Positions 52,820 through 62,159 of a stretch of 64,000 nucleotides of DNA are shown piece by piece. Every line of letters begins with the position of its first letter. Position 1 is the stretch's first letter. The notes beneath the pieces were generated by a model that was given only the letters and a program-made list of their open reading frames with translations, did not search any database and had not been told where the DNA came from. Source of the DNA: Pseudomonas maumuensis (GTDB lineage Bacteria > Pseudomonadota > Gammaproteobacteria > Pseudomonadales > Pseudomonadaceae); NCBI RefSeq assembly GCF_019139675.1, contig NZ_CP077077.1, forward strand, positions 3,658,001 to 3,722,000. The letters are read 5' to 3'. The translations under genes and the position numbers were made by a program.

Positions 52820-53860
52820 ATGACGGAAAACAGCTTCGCCTTTCGCCTCAAGGAACTGCTCGAACACCACAAGCTGACCCTGCAGGCGGTGGGCACGGCC
52901 TTGGGGATCTCGCGCACGGCGGTACACAAATGGACCCGCGGTGGCGAGATCGACTACGCCAACCTGCGCAAGCTGGCCGACCTGCTCAAGGTTAACTGGA
53001 TCTGGCTGCGCTATGGCGAAGAGGCCCTGCACAGCGTGCAGCAGGCCGAGGTAGTCGAGCTGCCGATGACCGACGTGCGTCGCCGCTACACCGCCGAGAT
53101 CATGGAGAGCGAGACGCGCATGAAGCTAGCCCAGGAGGGTGCGCGCATCGTCACCTGGGAATGGAACCTGGTCACCGACGAAGTGACTTACTCGCCCAAC
53201 GTCGAGGCGGTGTATGGCTGGCCACTACGGCGCAACGAGGACTTCTGGGAACACATCCACCCCGAGGACGCCAGCCATATGCAGGGCATGTATGCCCAGG
53301 CCGTGGCCGACGGCACCGGCTGCGAGTGCGACTTTCGCATCACCCGCCCCGACGGCGACCAACGCTGGATCGCCTCACGCGCCACGGTGCTCAGCGACAG
53401 TGCCGGGCGCCCGGTGAAGATGGTCGGCATCAGCATGGACAACACTGAGCGCAAGGTGGCCGAAGAGGAGTTGCGCCAGAGCGAGGCGCGCTTTCGCACC
53501 ATCTTCGAACTGGCCTGGGGGGCGCTCGCCTACATCGACCCGGATGGCAGCTGGCAGCGGGTCAACGGCAGCCTTTGCGAACTGCTGGGTTACCGAGAGG
53601 ACGAGCTGTACGGCACGACGTTCCAGCAACTCACCCACCCCGACGACCTGCCGGACAACCTGGCGCTACTGCGACGCATGCTGGCCGGCGAAATCGAGCG
53701 ATACGAGGTGCAGAAACGTGTGCGCCACAAGGACGGGCACTACCTCTGGGTGCGGGCACGCACCTCGCTGGAGCGCCGCGCCGATGGGCAACCCGAACAT
53801 CTGATCAGCGTGTTCGAGGACATCGGTTCCGAACGCGAGGCAAGCCCGCGCGCCACCTGA
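52820..53860 (+). CDS. HTH-PAS-PAS one-component sensor regulator
   Basis: The 346-residue protein has an N-terminal XRE-like helix-turn-helix (FRLKELLEHHKLTLQAVGTALGISRTAVHKWTRGGEIDYANLRKLADLL, residues 6-56), then two PAS domains: about 98-210 (GARIVTWEWNLVTDEVTYSPNVEAVYGWP ... MVGISMDNTERK) and about 220-340 (FRTIFELAWGALAYIDPDGSWQRVNGSLCELLGYREDELYG ... LISVFEDI). There is no kinase, GGDEF or EAL domain, so the PAS domains probably modulate DNA binding directly. No cofactor-binding signature is obvious. Confidence 0.88.
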   Translation: MTENSFAFRLKELLEHHKLTLQAVGTALGISRTAVHKWTRGGEIDYANLRKLADLLKVNWIWLRYGEEALHSVQQAEVVELPMTDVRRRYTAEIMESETRMKLAQEGARIVTWEWNLVTDEVTYSPNVEAVYGWPLRRNEDFWEHIHPEDASHMQGMYAQAVADGTGCECDFRITRPDGDQRWIASRATVLSDSAGRPVKMVGISMDNTERKVAEEELRQSEARFRTIFELAWGALAYIDPDGSWQRVNGSLCELLGYREDELYGTTFQQLTHPDDLPDNLALLRRMLAGEIERYEVQKRVRHKDGHYLWVRARTSLERRADGQPEHLISVFEDIGSEREASPRAT

Positions 53861-53900
53861 TACCTGCCCAGGCTCGAAGCTGGGCAGGCGCGCATGAGAG

Positions 53901-54470
53901 TCAGCGCTTGACGCCGTGTTGGATGACGATCGAGTCGGTGCCCAGCTTGGCCATCACCTCGGCCTTGCGCGCATCGGCATCGGCCTTGACCGGGAACGGC
54001 CCCATCAGCACCACCGGCTTGCCGTCGCGGTACTCGACCCAGGATGGGATGCCCTTTTCGATCAGGCGTGCGGTCATGTCGGTCAGGGCGCCCATGTTCG
54101 GCCCTTGGATCACCTCGACATCCCAGCCTTCCGGCGCCGGCTGGTCGGCCAGCGCCTCGGCGCGGCGCTGTAGGTCGGCGCCACCGCAGACTTCGCGGAT
54201 ACGCAGGTTGTTGCCGGTTTCGTCGATGAGGATCTCGTACTGACCGTCGTGCTTGATCGCCACGTAGCTGCGATAAGCCTCGTACTGACCGGCGTCATCC
54301 TTGCCGCGCACCTGGCCGCAGATGGAGCCCTGGGTATCGAAGCGCACGTTGGCGAACTTGGCCGTCTTGGGGTTGTTCAGGTGTTCGGCCACCTGCTTAT
54401 GCACGCCTTCGACCTCGTTGTTACAGCCCGCCAGGGCCAACACCGCCATTACCACCGCCAGTTTGCGCAC
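53901..54470 (-). CDS. SPOR-domain-like lipoprotein
   Basis: The 189-residue protein starts at GTG 54470 with GGAGG 12 bp upstream. It has a lipoprotein signal (LAVVMAVLALAGC), then a soluble domain with two Cys, and a C-terminal SPOR-like fold (WDVEVIQGPNMGALTDMTARLIEKGIPSWVEYRDGKPVVLMGPFPVKADADARKAEVMAKLG). SPOR domains bind denuded peptidoglycan at division sites. Confidence in the SPOR assignment is moderate. The ATG-based extension to 54590 is rejected. Confidence 0.78.
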   Translation of the reverse strand: MRKLAVVMAVLALAGCNNEVEGVHKQVAEHLNNPKTAKFANVRFDTQGSICGQVRGKDDAGQYEAYRSYVAIKHDGQYEILIDETGNNLRIREVCGGADLQRRAEALADQPAPEGWDVEVIQGPNMGALTDMTARLIEKGIPSWVEYRDGKPVVLMGPFPVKADADARKAEVMAKLGTDSIVIQHGVKR

Positions 54471-54593
54471 GCCTGTACCTCCAGATTCGAAGGGGCGGAT
54501 TCTAGCATGAGCGAACCGCTCGACCGCAGGGATGAGGCGAAGGTGGAAAGTTGCAACGTGTGTCGGCGGCCATGGAACGGCGGAAAGCAAAAA

Positions 54594-54615
54594 GGGCGAT
54601 CCTTACGGATCGCCC
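54594..54615 (-). terminator. Terminator of tRNA-Val copy 1
   Basis: GGGCGATCC - TTAC - GGATCGCCC, 9-bp stem, with an A-tract on the plus strand. Confidence 0.88.
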
Positions 54616-54625
54616 TCTTCTGATT

Positions 54626-54702
54626 TGGTAGGCACAATTGGACTCGAACCAACGACCCCCACCATGTCAAGGTGGTGCTCTAACCAACTGAGCTATGTGC
54701 CT
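54626..54702 (-). tRNA. tRNA-Val (GAC), copy 1
   Basis: Minus strand, 77 nt: AGGCACA ... TGTGCCT-A-CCA. Anticodon loop CTTGACATG gives GAC. D and T arms are canonical. Confidence 0.96.
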
Positions 54703-54872
54703 GTCGTGTGGGGCGCATATTAGTGATCAACTGCGCACCTGTAAAGCGTTTTTTTCAAAAAAATCAAAAACTTTGCGAAATTCATCGGAGCCATCCCGGC
54801 GACCTGCGGACAAGGCCTTCACCGGCCGATCTCGCATGCGGCTCGCCCGCTGGAAGCGACCAAAAGCAAAAA

Positions 54873-54894
54873 GGGCGATCCTTGCGGATCGCCC
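54873..54894 (-). terminator. Terminator of tRNA-Val copy 2
   Basis: GGGCGATCC - TTGC - GGATCGCCC, 9-bp stem. Confidence 0.88.
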
Positions 54895-54904
54895 TCTTCT
54901 GATT

Positions 54905-54981
54905 TGGTAGGCACAATTGGACTCGAACCAACGACCCCCACCATGTCAAGGTGGTGCTCTAACCAACTGAGCTATGTGCCT
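54905..54981 (-). tRNA. tRNA-Val (GAC), copy 2
   Basis: Identical in sequence to the copy at 54626-54702. Confidence 0.96.
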
Positions 54982-55183
54982 GTCGTGTGGGGCGCATTCT
55001 ACGCGATCCAGATACCCTGTCAACTGTTTTTTTCACGCTAAGCTACTGAATCTTAAACTATTTATAGAAAGGCCGAGGTCCAGGGGGGCGTAAAGGATTT
55101 TCACCGGACGACTAGCGGGTGTTTATTATTATTGATAGCATCGGTACATTCGTTAAAAATATAAAACACGAGGTTCCTCGAGC

Positions 55184-56467
55184 ATGGCAAACACCCCCTA
55201 CCCCCAGTCCTACTACGCCGCCTCGGCCAACCCGGTGCCGCCACGTCCGGCGCTGCAGGGTGAGGTGGAAACCGATGTATGCATCATCGGTGCCGGCTAC
55301 ACCGGCCTGTCCAGCGCCCTGTTCCTGCTGGAGAACGGCTTCAAGGTGAGCATCGTCGAGGCCGCCAAGGTCGGTTTCGGCGCCTCGGGCCGCAACGGTG
55401 GTCAGATCGTCAACAGCTATAGCCGTGACATCGATGTCATCGAGCGCACCGTCGGCCCCAAGCAGGCGCAACTGCTCGGCCAGATGGCCTTCGAGGGCGG
55501 GCGCATCATCCGTGAGCGCGTGGCCAAGTACGACATCCAGTGCGACCTGAAGGACGGCGGCGTGTTCGCAGCGCTGACCAGCAAGCAGATGGGCCACCTG
55601 GAATCGCAAAAACGCCTGTGGGAACGCTTCGGCCACAACCAGCTGGAGCTGATGGACCAGAAGCGCATCCGTGAAGTGGTGGCCTGCGACAGCTATATAG
55701 GCGGCATGCTCGACATGAGCGGCGGCCATATCCACCCGCTGAACCTGGCCCTAGGCGAAGCCGCCGCGGTCGAGTCGCTGGGCGGCATCATTTATGAGCA
55801 AACCCCGGCCGTACGCATCGAACGTGGCGCCAACCCGGTGGTACATACCCCGCAAGGCAAGGTGCGCGCCAAGTTCATCATCGTCGCCGGCAATGCCTAT
55901 CTGGGCAACCTGGTACCGGAGTTGGCTGCCAAGTCGATGCCCTGCGGCACCCAGGTGATCACCACCGAGCCGCTGGGCGAGGAACTGGCCCGCACCCTGC
56001 TGCCGCAGGACTACTGCGTCGAGGACTGCAACTACCTGCTCGACTATTACCGCCTGACCAGCGACAAGCGCCTGATCTTCGGCGGTGGCGTGGTATACGG
56101 TGCGCGTGATCCGGCGAACATCGAGGCGATCATCCGTCCGAAGATGCTCAAGGCCTTCCCGCAGCTCAAGGACGTCAAGATCGACTACGCCTGGACCGGC
56201 AACTTCCTGCTGACCCTGTCGCGCCTGCCGCAGGTCGGCCGCATCGGCGACAACATCTACTACTCGCAGGGTTGCTCGGGCCACGGCGTCACCTACACCC
56301 ACCTGGCGGGCAAGGTGCTGGCCGAAGCCCTGCGCGGCCAGGCCGAACGCTTCGACGCGTTCGCCGGCCTGCCGCACTACCCGTTCCCGGGCGGCCAGAT
56401 GCTGCGTGTGCCGTTCAGCGCCATCGGTGCCTGGTACTACAGCCTGCGCGATCGCCTGGGCTTCTGA
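55184..56467 (+). CDS. puuB: FAD-dependent amine oxidase, gamma-glutamylputrescine oxidase-like
   Basis: The 427-residue protein has a GAGYTGLSSALFLLENGFKVSIVEA dinucleotide-binding fold (residues 33-57) and the DAO-family GASGRNGGQI. The C-terminal SRLPQVGRIGDNIYYSQGCSGHGVTYTHLAGKVLAEAL is typical of PuuB/YgaF-type oxidases. It probably oxidises gamma-glutamylputrescine or a related amine. No other puu genes are adjacent here. The start follows GAGG. Confidence 0.85.
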   Translation: MANTPYPQSYYAASANPVPPRPALQGEVETDVCIIGAGYTGLSSALFLLENGFKVSIVEAAKVGFGASGRNGGQIVNSYSRDIDVIERTVGPKQAQLLGQMAFEGGRIIRERVAKYDIQCDLKDGGVFAALTSKQMGHLESQKRLWERFGHNQLELMDQKRIREVVACDSYIGGMLDMSGGHIHPLNLALGEAAAVESLGGIIYEQTPAVRIERGANPVVHTPQGKVRAKFIIVAGNAYLGNLVPELAAKSMPCGTQVITTEPLGEELARTLLPQDYCVEDCNYLLDYYRLTSDKRLIFGGGVVYGARDPANIEAIIRPKMLKAFPQLKDVKIDYAWTGNFLLTLSRLPQVGRIGDNIYYSQGCSGHGVTYTHLAGKVLAEALRGQAERFDAFAGLPHYPFPGGQMLRVPFSAIGAWYYSLRDRLGF

Positions 56468-56476
56468 TGTAAAGCC

Positions 56477-56536
56477 ATCGCGGGGCAAGCCCGCTCCCAC
56501 AAGGCCAATCTTGTGGGAGCGGGCTTGCCCCGCGAT
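56477..56536. repeat. REP-type inverted repeat downstream of puuB
   Basis: ATCGCGGGGCAAGCCCGCTC ... inverse, with a CCCACAAGG/CTTGTGGG inner stem. Same family as 25925 and 57646. Confidence 0.9.
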
Positions 56537-56546
56537 CATTTCAGCC

Positions 56547-57233
56547 TCAGCGCCCCAAGCTGGTGACAGCCTGCTTCGCCGCGATCTCCTGCCCCGAACG
56601 GGCCAGTTCATCCGCCGCCTGCAGCCAGCGCTGGCGATCCACCTGGGCCGGAAGTTGCCGTGGCGATTGCAGCAACACCGCCCAGTTCCCCTCCTTGGCC
56701 CACGCCGACTCGAAATCATCGAAGGCCATCAACTGGCGCCGATGCATGCCCGAGCGCAGCAATACCCGCTGCTTGTAGCGGTCATAGCCGATCAGCACCG
56801 CATAGCGCGGCTCGCTCCACCACGCCGAACCTTCCTGATAACGCAGCAGCACCGGGTAACCGGCCGCCACTTGGGCGAGCAAGGCATCCAAATGTTTGTC
56901 CAGCGGGTAGACGACTCTGCCGTATTCACGGGCAACCCGAGGAATGCCGGTTTCCAGGGATTCGGCGGCGGCAGGCAGGCCCAACGGCTTGTCGAGCAGG
57001 CCAGGCGTGATCGGTGCGCCCTGCTGCGACAACACGGCGGCCAGGGCCATCGCGCCACTGTGGTTGGCTTTACCGCCGTAGAAAGGAACGCTGCTGATCT
57101 CGACCCGCTGTGGCAGGCCCTTGAGCGCGGCCGGTGGCGCGCTGGCGCAACCCGACAACGTAGCCGCCACCAGGCAGGCGGCCAGCAGGCGACGTGGGCC
57201 AAGGGCCCGGGACGTGATGAGTTTCTGCAACAT
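56547..57233 (-). CDS. C39-like (PA2778-family) lipoprotein lacking catalytic Cys and His
   Basis: The 228-residue lipoprotein (LAACLVAATLSGC, lipobox LSGC) matches the PA2778 cysteine-peptidase-like family across the domain: RVEISSVPF, ALAAVLSQQGAPITPGLLD, YPLDKHLDALLAQVAAGYPVLL, YAVLIGYD and VLLRSG. In active members the nucleophile is the Cys of QCGPAALA and the base is the His of HYAVVVGYD. Here these positions are Ser59 (HSGAMALA) and Arg143 (PRYAVLIGYD). It is therefore probably a non-peptidase binding protein. An alternative start is the ATG at 57245. Confidence 0.75.
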   Translation of the reverse strand: MLQKLITSRALGPRRLLAACLVAATLSGCASAPPAALKGLPQRVEISSVPFYGGKANHSGAMALAAVLSQQGAPITPGLLDKPLGLPAAAESLETGIPRVAREYGRVVYPLDKHLDALLAQVAAGYPVLLRYQEGSAWWSEPRYAVLIGYDRYKQRVLLRSGMHRRQLMAFDDFESAWAKEGNWAVLLQSPRQLPAQVDRQRWLQAADELARSGQEIAAKQAVTSLGR

Positions 57234-57444
57234 GGACACTCGCATGATCCAGCGCCAGGCAGGCGGTGCCCGGCCATGAGTGCCGATCATAGGGCGCGGG
57301 CGGCTTCGGGTATAGCCCGATGCGGGCTTGGAACGAAACAACCCAAGTACTAGACCTTCGGTCAATGGAACGTCACAGGCTACAGGCTAGACTAAAGCAG
57401 TGTCTGGATGGCGAGCCTGGCTCGCCGGAGAGAAGGAGGCACAC

Positions 57445-57624
57445 ATGAGCCTGACAATGGCAATTCTAATGCTGGTCGGCATGTGGCTGAGCGTCGCGGC
57501 CGCCATGCTCTGGGGTGTACTGCGCATCGTGCGCCGGCATGCACACCCACATCACCTGCCCCCTCAAGCCTTGGTCAAACCGCAACCTGTGCGCCGTGCG
57601 CGTCGGCATGCCGGAGCACATTGA
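57445..57624 (+). CDS. Small membrane protein (59 aa)
   Basis: ATG 57445 preceded by AGAAGGAGG gives 59 residues: one transmembrane helix (MAILMLVGMWLSVAAAMLWGVLRIV) followed by a His/Arg-rich cytosolic tail (RRHAHPHHLPP ... RRARRHAGAH). Strong ribosome binding site; no family recognised. Confidence 0.7.
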   Translation: MSLTMAILMLVGMWLSVAAAMLWGVLRIVRRHAHPHHLPPQALVKPQPVRRARRHAGAH

Positions 57625-57645
57625 GCTGAAGCTTTCCTGAAACGC

Positions 57646-57707
57646 ATCGCGGGGCAAGCCCGCTCCCACAAGACATGTTCTTTGTGGGAGCGGGCTTGCC
57701 CCGCGAT
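57646..57707. repeat. REP-type inverted repeat
   Basis: ATCGCGGGGCAAGCCCGCTC ... inverse, with an inner stem CCACAAGA/TTTGTGG. Located between the small membrane gene and terC. Confidence 0.9.
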
Positions 57708-57721
57708 GGTTTCACGCCAGG

Positions 57722-58474
57722 TCAGCCCTCGGCAGCCTCACGCTTCAAACGCGCCCGACGCGCCAGGATATTGAGAATCTCGATCGCAGTCGAGAACGCC
57801 ATGGCGGCGTACACGTAGCCTTTCGGCACATGGGCACCAAAGCCTTCGGCGATCAGGGTCATGCCGATCATGATCAGGAAGCCCAGGGCCAGCATCACCA
57901 CGGTCGGGTTGTCGTTGATGAACTTGGCCAGCGGGTCGGCGGCCACCAGCATCACGATGACGGCGCTGATCACGGCGATGATCATGATCGGCAGGTGCTC
58001 GGTCATGCCCACGGCGGTGATGATGCTGTCGATCGAGAAGACGATGTCCAGCAGCAGGATCTGGAAGATCGCCGCGGTGAAGCCGATGGTCACGGCGTTG
58101 CCGGCCTTGGACTCTTCCTTGGCGCCATGTGGGTCGACGCTTTCATGAATCTCCTTGGTCGCCTTCCACAGCAGGAACAGACCACCGGCGATGAGGATCA
58201 TGTCCTTCCACGAGAACGTGTGGCCGAACACCTCGACCACAGGCTCGGTCAGCTGGACGATCCAGGCCACGGTGCTGAGCAGCGCCAGGCGCATGATCAA
58301 AGCCATGCTGATACCGATGCGCCGCGCCTTGGAACGATAGGCTTCGGGCAGCTTGTTGGTGAGGATGGAGATGAAGATCAGGTTGTCGATGCCCAGCACG
58401 ACTTCCATAGCTACCAGGGTGGCGAGGGCAACCCAGGCGGTGGGGCTTGCGGCGAGTTCCAGCAAATATTCCAT
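57722..58474 (-). CDS. TerC-family membrane protein
   Basis: The 250-residue protein has about seven membrane helices with the conserved acidic TerC residues in [21 protein letters not shown] and [16 protein letters not shown]. TerC/Alx proteins export manganese or other metal ions. It is followed on the same strand by nothing; a small lipoprotein gene precedes it by 15 bp, probably cotranscribed. Confidence 0.9.
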   Translation of the reverse strand: MEYLLELAASPTAWVALATLVAMEVVLGIDNLIFISILTNKLPEAYRSKARRIGISMALIMRLALLSTVAWIVQLTEPVVEVFGHTFSWKDMILIAGGLFLLWKATKEIHESVDPHGAKEESKAGNAVTIGFTAAIFQILLLDIVFSIDSIITAVGMTEHLPIMIIAVISAVIVMLVAADPLAKFINDNPTVVMLALGFLIMIGMTLIAEGFGAHVPKGYVYAAMAFSTAIEILNILARRARLKREAAEG

Positions 58475-58489
58475 TGGTCAGTCCTGCTC

Positions 58490-58729
58490 TCAGATGTCCT
58501 GGGTGTCTTTCTTGTCGTCTTCGGCCTTGGCTTTCTCGCCATCGCTGCCGATGGCGTCGCTCAAGGCCTGCTGGGCGGCGTCGTTGGTCTTGTCGATGGC
58601 CTGCTTGGCGGTCTCGGCGGCTTGGTCGAGCATCTGCTGAGCGGATTTCTCGGCCTGGTCGCAACCGGACATGGCGAACAGGGCCAGTACCAACACCAGC
58701 GGTGTGCCAATGGATTTGAGTTGTAGCAT
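58490..58729 (-). CDS. Small Ala/Lys-rich lipoprotein (79 aa)
   Basis: The 79-residue protein has lipobox FAMSGC and a helical mature part with heptad-like Ala/Gln spacing (AEKSAQQMLDQAAETAKQAIDKTNDAAQQAL), then an acidic/Lys tail. It resembles Lpp-like or YgdR-type coiled-coil lipoproteins. Function unknown. Located upstream of terC on the same strand. Confidence 0.75.
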   Translation of the reverse strand: MLQLKSIGTPLVLVLALFAMSGCDQAEKSAQQMLDQAAETAKQAIDKTNDAAQQALSDAIGSDGEKAKAEDDKKDTQDI

Positions 58730-58860
58730 GAGGTCCTCGCTTGTCGAATTCCGGGCGGCGCGCCATGCGCCTGATGGGGTGGCATTCTAGAGAGGCTGAA
58801 ACATCCGGAAAATTCGTATTTTCAGCGTGTATACTTCGGTTTTTCCGAATCGAGACAGGC

Positions 58861-59754
58861 ATGCTCAACTATCGCCAGCTCCACTATTTCTGGGCGGTGG
58901 CCAAGACTGGCAGCATCGCCCGCGCCAGCGAACAGCTCAACCTCACCCCGCAAACCATCAGCGGCCAGATCAGCCTGTTCGAGCAGACCTGGAACCTGGA
59001 ACTGTTCCAACGCGTAGGACGCCAGCTGGAACTGACCGAGACCGGGCGCCAGGCCCTGGCCTACGCCGAGCAGATGTTCCAGATCGGCGGCGAACTGGAG
59101 GCCATGCTGCGCGCGGGGCCGCAAGAGCAGATCCTGTTTCGCGTGGGCGTGGCCGACGTGGTGCCCAAGTCCATCGTCTACCGCCTGCTGGCGCCGACCA
59201 TGGAGCTGGACGAGGTACTGCGCATCAGCTGCCGCGAGGACAAACTCGAACGCTTGCTGGCGGATCTGGCAATCCAGCGCCTGGACCTGGTGATCTCCGA
59301 CAGCCCCATGCCCAACCACTTGGACATCAAGGGCTACAGCCAGAAACTCGGCGAATGCGGCCTGAGCTTCTTTGCCACACCCTCCCTGGCCGAACGCCTG
59401 AAGCAGCCCTTTCCCGCCTGCCTGGACGACGCGCCGCTGTTGATCCCCGGCCAGGAAACCGTGCTGCGCAGCCGTCTGCTGCGCTGGCTGGCCGAGCAGC
59501 AGGTGCAGCCGCGCATCGTCGGCGAATTCGACGACAGCGCATTGATGCAGGCCTTCGGCCAGTCGGGCAGCGGCATCTTCGTCGCCCCCAGCGTGATCGC
59601 CGAGGAAGTCTGCCGCCAGTACAGCGTGCGCCTGATCGGCCAGACCGAGGCGGTGAACGAGTCGTTCTACGCCATTTCGGTGGAGCGCAAGGTCAAGCAC
59701 CCGGGGATCCTGGCGATCACCGAGGGTGCGCGGCGGGAGTTGTTCCACTGGTAA
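58861..59754 (+). CDS. nhaR: NhaR-type LysR transcriptional activator
   Basis: The 297-residue LysR protein starts MLNYRQLHYFWAVAKTGSIARASEQLNLTPQTISGQISLFEQ, which is the NhaR N-terminus, including TPQTISGQI in the recognition helix. NhaR activates nhaA in response to sodium in enterobacteria. No Na+/H+ antiporter is adjacent; the downstream gene sstT (72 bp later) is a sodium-coupled transporter, so a sodium-related regulon is plausible. Confidence 0.85.
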   Translation: MLNYRQLHYFWAVAKTGSIARASEQLNLTPQTISGQISLFEQTWNLELFQRVGRQLELTETGRQALAYAEQMFQIGGELEAMLRAGPQEQILFRVGVADVVPKSIVYRLLAPTMELDEVLRISCREDKLERLLADLAIQRLDLVISDSPMPNHLDIKGYSQKLGECGLSFFATPSLAERLKQPFPACLDDAPLLIPGQETVLRSRLLRWLAEQQVQPRIVGEFDDSALMQAFGQSGSGIFVAPSVIAEEVCRQYSVRLIGQTEAVNESFYAISVERKVKHPGILAITEGARRELFHW

Positions 59755-59826
59755 CCCTGCGCCTACAGGGGCCAGCAAGGACTGTGATAAAGTCGCGCCC
59801 TTTCACGTAACTGGATTGCGCTGCAC

Positions 59827-61038
59827 ATGACCCCCATCCTTCGCCTCATCAATCGCACCGGCCTGGTGACGCAGATCTGCATCGGCCTGGTGGCCGGCAT
59901 CGCCCTGGCCTTGCTCGCCCCCTCCGTGGCCCGCGACCTGGGGTTCCTCGGCAAGGTCTTCGTCAGCGCCCTGAAGGCCGTGGCACCGATCCTGGTGTTC
60001 ATCCTGGTGATGGCTTCGATCGCCAACCACCGCCATGGCCAGGAAACCCACATCCGCCCGATCCTCTGGCTGTACCTGCTGGGCACCTTCGCCGCGGCAG
60101 TGGTGGCTGTGGTGGCGAGCATGCTGTTCCCGTCCAACCTGGCACTGACCACGGGCGAGGCCGCACTCAGCGCTCCTGGCGGCATCGCCGAAGTGATGCA
60201 GAACCTGCTGCTCAGCGCCGTGGACAACCCAGTCAACGCACTGCTCAACGCCAACTTCATCGGCGTGCTGACCTGGGCCATCGGCCTGGGCGTGGCCCTG
60301 CGCCATGCCAATGACACCACCCGCACCGTGGTCGAGGACCTGTCCAACGGCGTGACCCTGATCGTGCGCGTGGTGATCCGCTTCGCCCCGCTGGGCATCT
60401 TCGGCCTGGTCAGCGCCACCCTGGCGCAGTCGGGCCTGGACGCGCTGCTCGGCTACCTGCACCTGCTGGGCGTGCTGATCGGCTGCATGCTGTTCGTGGC
60501 GCTGGTGATGAACCCGCTGATCGTGTTCTGGAAGATCCGCCGCAACCCGTACCCGCTGACCCTGCTGTGCCTGCGAGAAAGCGGCATTACCGCGTTCTTC
60601 ACCCGCAGCTCGGCGGCCAACATCCCGGTCAACCTGGCGCTGTCGGAAAAACTCGGCCTGCATGAGGACACCTATTCGGTATCGATCCCACTGGGCGCGA
60701 CCATCAACATGGCCGGCGCGGCGATCACCATCACTGTGCTCACCCTGGCCGCCGTCCACACTTTGGGTATCCCGGTGGACCTGCCGACCGCGGTGCTGCT
60801 CAGTGTGGTGGCGGCGGTCTGCGCCTGCGGTGCCTCGGGCGTGGCCGGTGGCTCGCTGCTGCTGATCCCGCTGGCCTGCAGCCTGTTCGGCATCCCCAGC
60901 GAAATCGCCATGCAGGTGGTGGCGGTCGGCTTCATCATCGGCGTGCTGCAGGATTCGGCCGAGACCGCCCTGAACTCCTCGACCGACGTGCTGTTCACCG
61001 CCGCGGCCTGCCAGGCCATGGAGCGGCGCAGCGCCTGA
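59827..61038 (+). CDS. sstT: Sodium-coupled serine/threonine transporter SstT
   Basis: The 403-residue DAACS-family transporter has about eight hydrophobic segments and re-entrant loops. Diagnostic stretches are [42 protein letters not shown] and [26 protein letters not shown], together with [20 protein letters not shown] near the C-terminus. It imports serine and threonine with Na+. Length matches E. coli SstT (414). Confidence 0.93.
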   Translation: MTPILRLINRTGLVTQICIGLVAGIALALLAPSVARDLGFLGKVFVSALKAVAPILVFILVMASIANHRHGQETHIRPILWLYLLGTFAAAVVAVVASMLFPSNLALTTGEAALSAPGGIAEVMQNLLLSAVDNPVNALLNANFIGVLTWAIGLGVALRHANDTTRTVVEDLSNGVTLIVRVVIRFAPLGIFGLVSATLAQSGLDALLGYLHLLGVLIGCMLFVALVMNPLIVFWKIRRNPYPLTLLCLRESGITAFFTRSSAANIPVNLALSEKLGLHEDTYSVSIPLGATINMAGAAITITVLTLAAVHTLGIPVDLPTAVLLSVVAAVCACGASGVAGGSLLLIPLACSLFGIPSEIAMQVVAVGFIIGVLQDSAETALNSSTDVLFTAAACQAMERRSA

Positions 61039-61045
61039 AGCCCCG

Positions 61046-61095
61046 TCGCGGCTCAAGCCTGCCCCACACCCGGTGGGAGCCGGCTTGAGCCGCGA
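61046..61095. repeat. REP-like inverted repeat after sstT
   Basis: TCGCGGCTCAAGCCTGCCCC ... GGGAGCCGGCTTGAGCCGCGA is an imperfect REP variant. Confidence 0.75.
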
Positions 61096-61159
61096 TAGAT
61101 TGCTTAAGCCCGGCGCTTTACCTAGGCTAGTGGCCTTTTCCTCGCAATGAGACAGGGCC

Positions 61160-61798
61160 ATGTCAGAACACGAAAGCACCCGCGAAGGCCGTTTCAACAG
61201 CATCGAGATCCGCGTGCTCGGCTCGCTGATCGAGAAACAGGCCACCAGCCCGGAAACCTACCCTCTGACCCTCAATGCCCTGGTCCTGGCCTGCAACCAG
61301 AAGACCAGCCGTGAACCCGTCATGAACCTCTCCCCCGGCCAGGTCGGGCAGGCCCTGCGCGCCCTGGAGAACCAGGAGATGGCCCGCCTGCAGATGGGCA
61401 GCCGCGCCGACCGCTGGGAACAGCGGGTGGACAAGGGCCTGGAGCTGGTACCGGCGCAGTTGGTGCTGATGGGCTTGATGTTCCTGCGTGGCCCACAGAC
61501 CCTCAGCGAACTGCTGACCCGCAGCAACCGCCTGCATGAATTCGAGGATGTCGATCAGGTCCAGCACCAGCTCGAGCGCCTGGTCTCGCGTGGCCTGGCC
61601 TTGCACCTGCCGCGCCAGGCCGGCCAGCGCGAAGACCGCTACACCCACGCTTTGGGCGACCCGGCCGAGATCGAGGCGATTCTCGCAGCCCGCCAGCAAG
61701 AAGGCGGCACGCGCGCCAGCGCGGCGGACGAGCGCATCGAGGCACTGGAAGCACGGGTGGCGGCGCTGGAGACGCGCCTGGCGCAGCTCGAAGGTTGA
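61160..61798 (+). CDS. YceH family (DUF480) protein
   Basis: The 212-residue protein has two winged-helix domains: [53 protein letters not shown], then [46 protein letters not shown]. The C-terminus is a short coiled coil ([21 protein letters not shown]). It matches E. coli YceH, whose role is unknown. Confidence 0.9.
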   Translation: MSEHESTREGRFNSIEIRVLGSLIEKQATSPETYPLTLNALVLACNQKTSREPVMNLSPGQVGQALRALENQEMARLQMGSRADRWEQRVDKGLELVPAQLVLMGLMFLRGPQTLSELLTRSNRLHEFEDVDQVQHQLERLVSRGLALHLPRQAGQREDRYTHALGDPAEIEAILAARQQEGGTRASAADERIEALEARVAALETRLAQLEG

Positions 61799-61799
61799 C

Positions 61800-61991
61800 T
61801 CAGGGCTTTTCGGCGTCGGGGAAGTTACGGCAGCTCTTGCGTTCGGCCAGCTCCCGCTCACTGGGGCGCTGGTCGACGAACACGGTGCGGCCGTCGGCGT
61901 AGATTTCCAGGTAGCCCCAGTGCAGGTCCTGCTCGGTCTGTCCGGGCTTGGGCGGGACGAGCCACCAGGGTTCGCGGCTGATCAGGGTCAT
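61800..61991 (-). CDS. Small hypothetical protein (63 aa)
   Basis: ATG at 61991 gives 63 residues, no signal: MTLISREPWWLVPPKPGQ, then a strand-rich middle (LHWGYLEIYADGRTVFVD) and a charged C-terminus. It is tail-to-tail with yceH, 1 bp apart. No family recognised; a frame extending upstream to 62831 is antisense to the next gene and rejected. Confidence 0.65.
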   Translation of the reverse strand: MTLISREPWWLVPPKPGQTEQDLHWGYLEIYADGRTVFVDQRPSERELAERKSCRNFPDAEKP

Positions 61992-62159
61992 GGCGGGCTC
62001 CAGCAAATGTCTGGGGTAACTATAGACAGCCGGGCCAGGCGGGGGATTGTTCCTCAAATAGTAATTATGAAGTGCCGAGAGCACCGATTCTCCCCGCCAA
62101 CCGAACGGACTAATCTCGATCCTGCGAACCAAGCCCACCGAACTTGAGGATTGACCACG

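Larger units (their letters stand above)
54584..54718. repeat. 135-bp direct repeat, copy 1 (contains tRNA-Val)
   Basis: 54584-54718 and 54863-54997 are near-identical (offset 279 bp). Each contains a terminator and a tRNA-Val gene. The spacing of 144 bp between copies is unique sequence. Confidence 0.9.
54863..54997. repeat. 135-bp direct repeat, copy 2 (contains tRNA-Val)
   Basis: Same as 54584-54718 apart from one base in the terminator loop region (TTAC to TTGC). Confidence 0.9.

Noticed and set aside
54584..54997. Possible CRISPR or phage-attachment repeats
   Set aside because: Only two copies, each containing a complete tRNA-Val gene and terminator; explained as a tRNA duplication.
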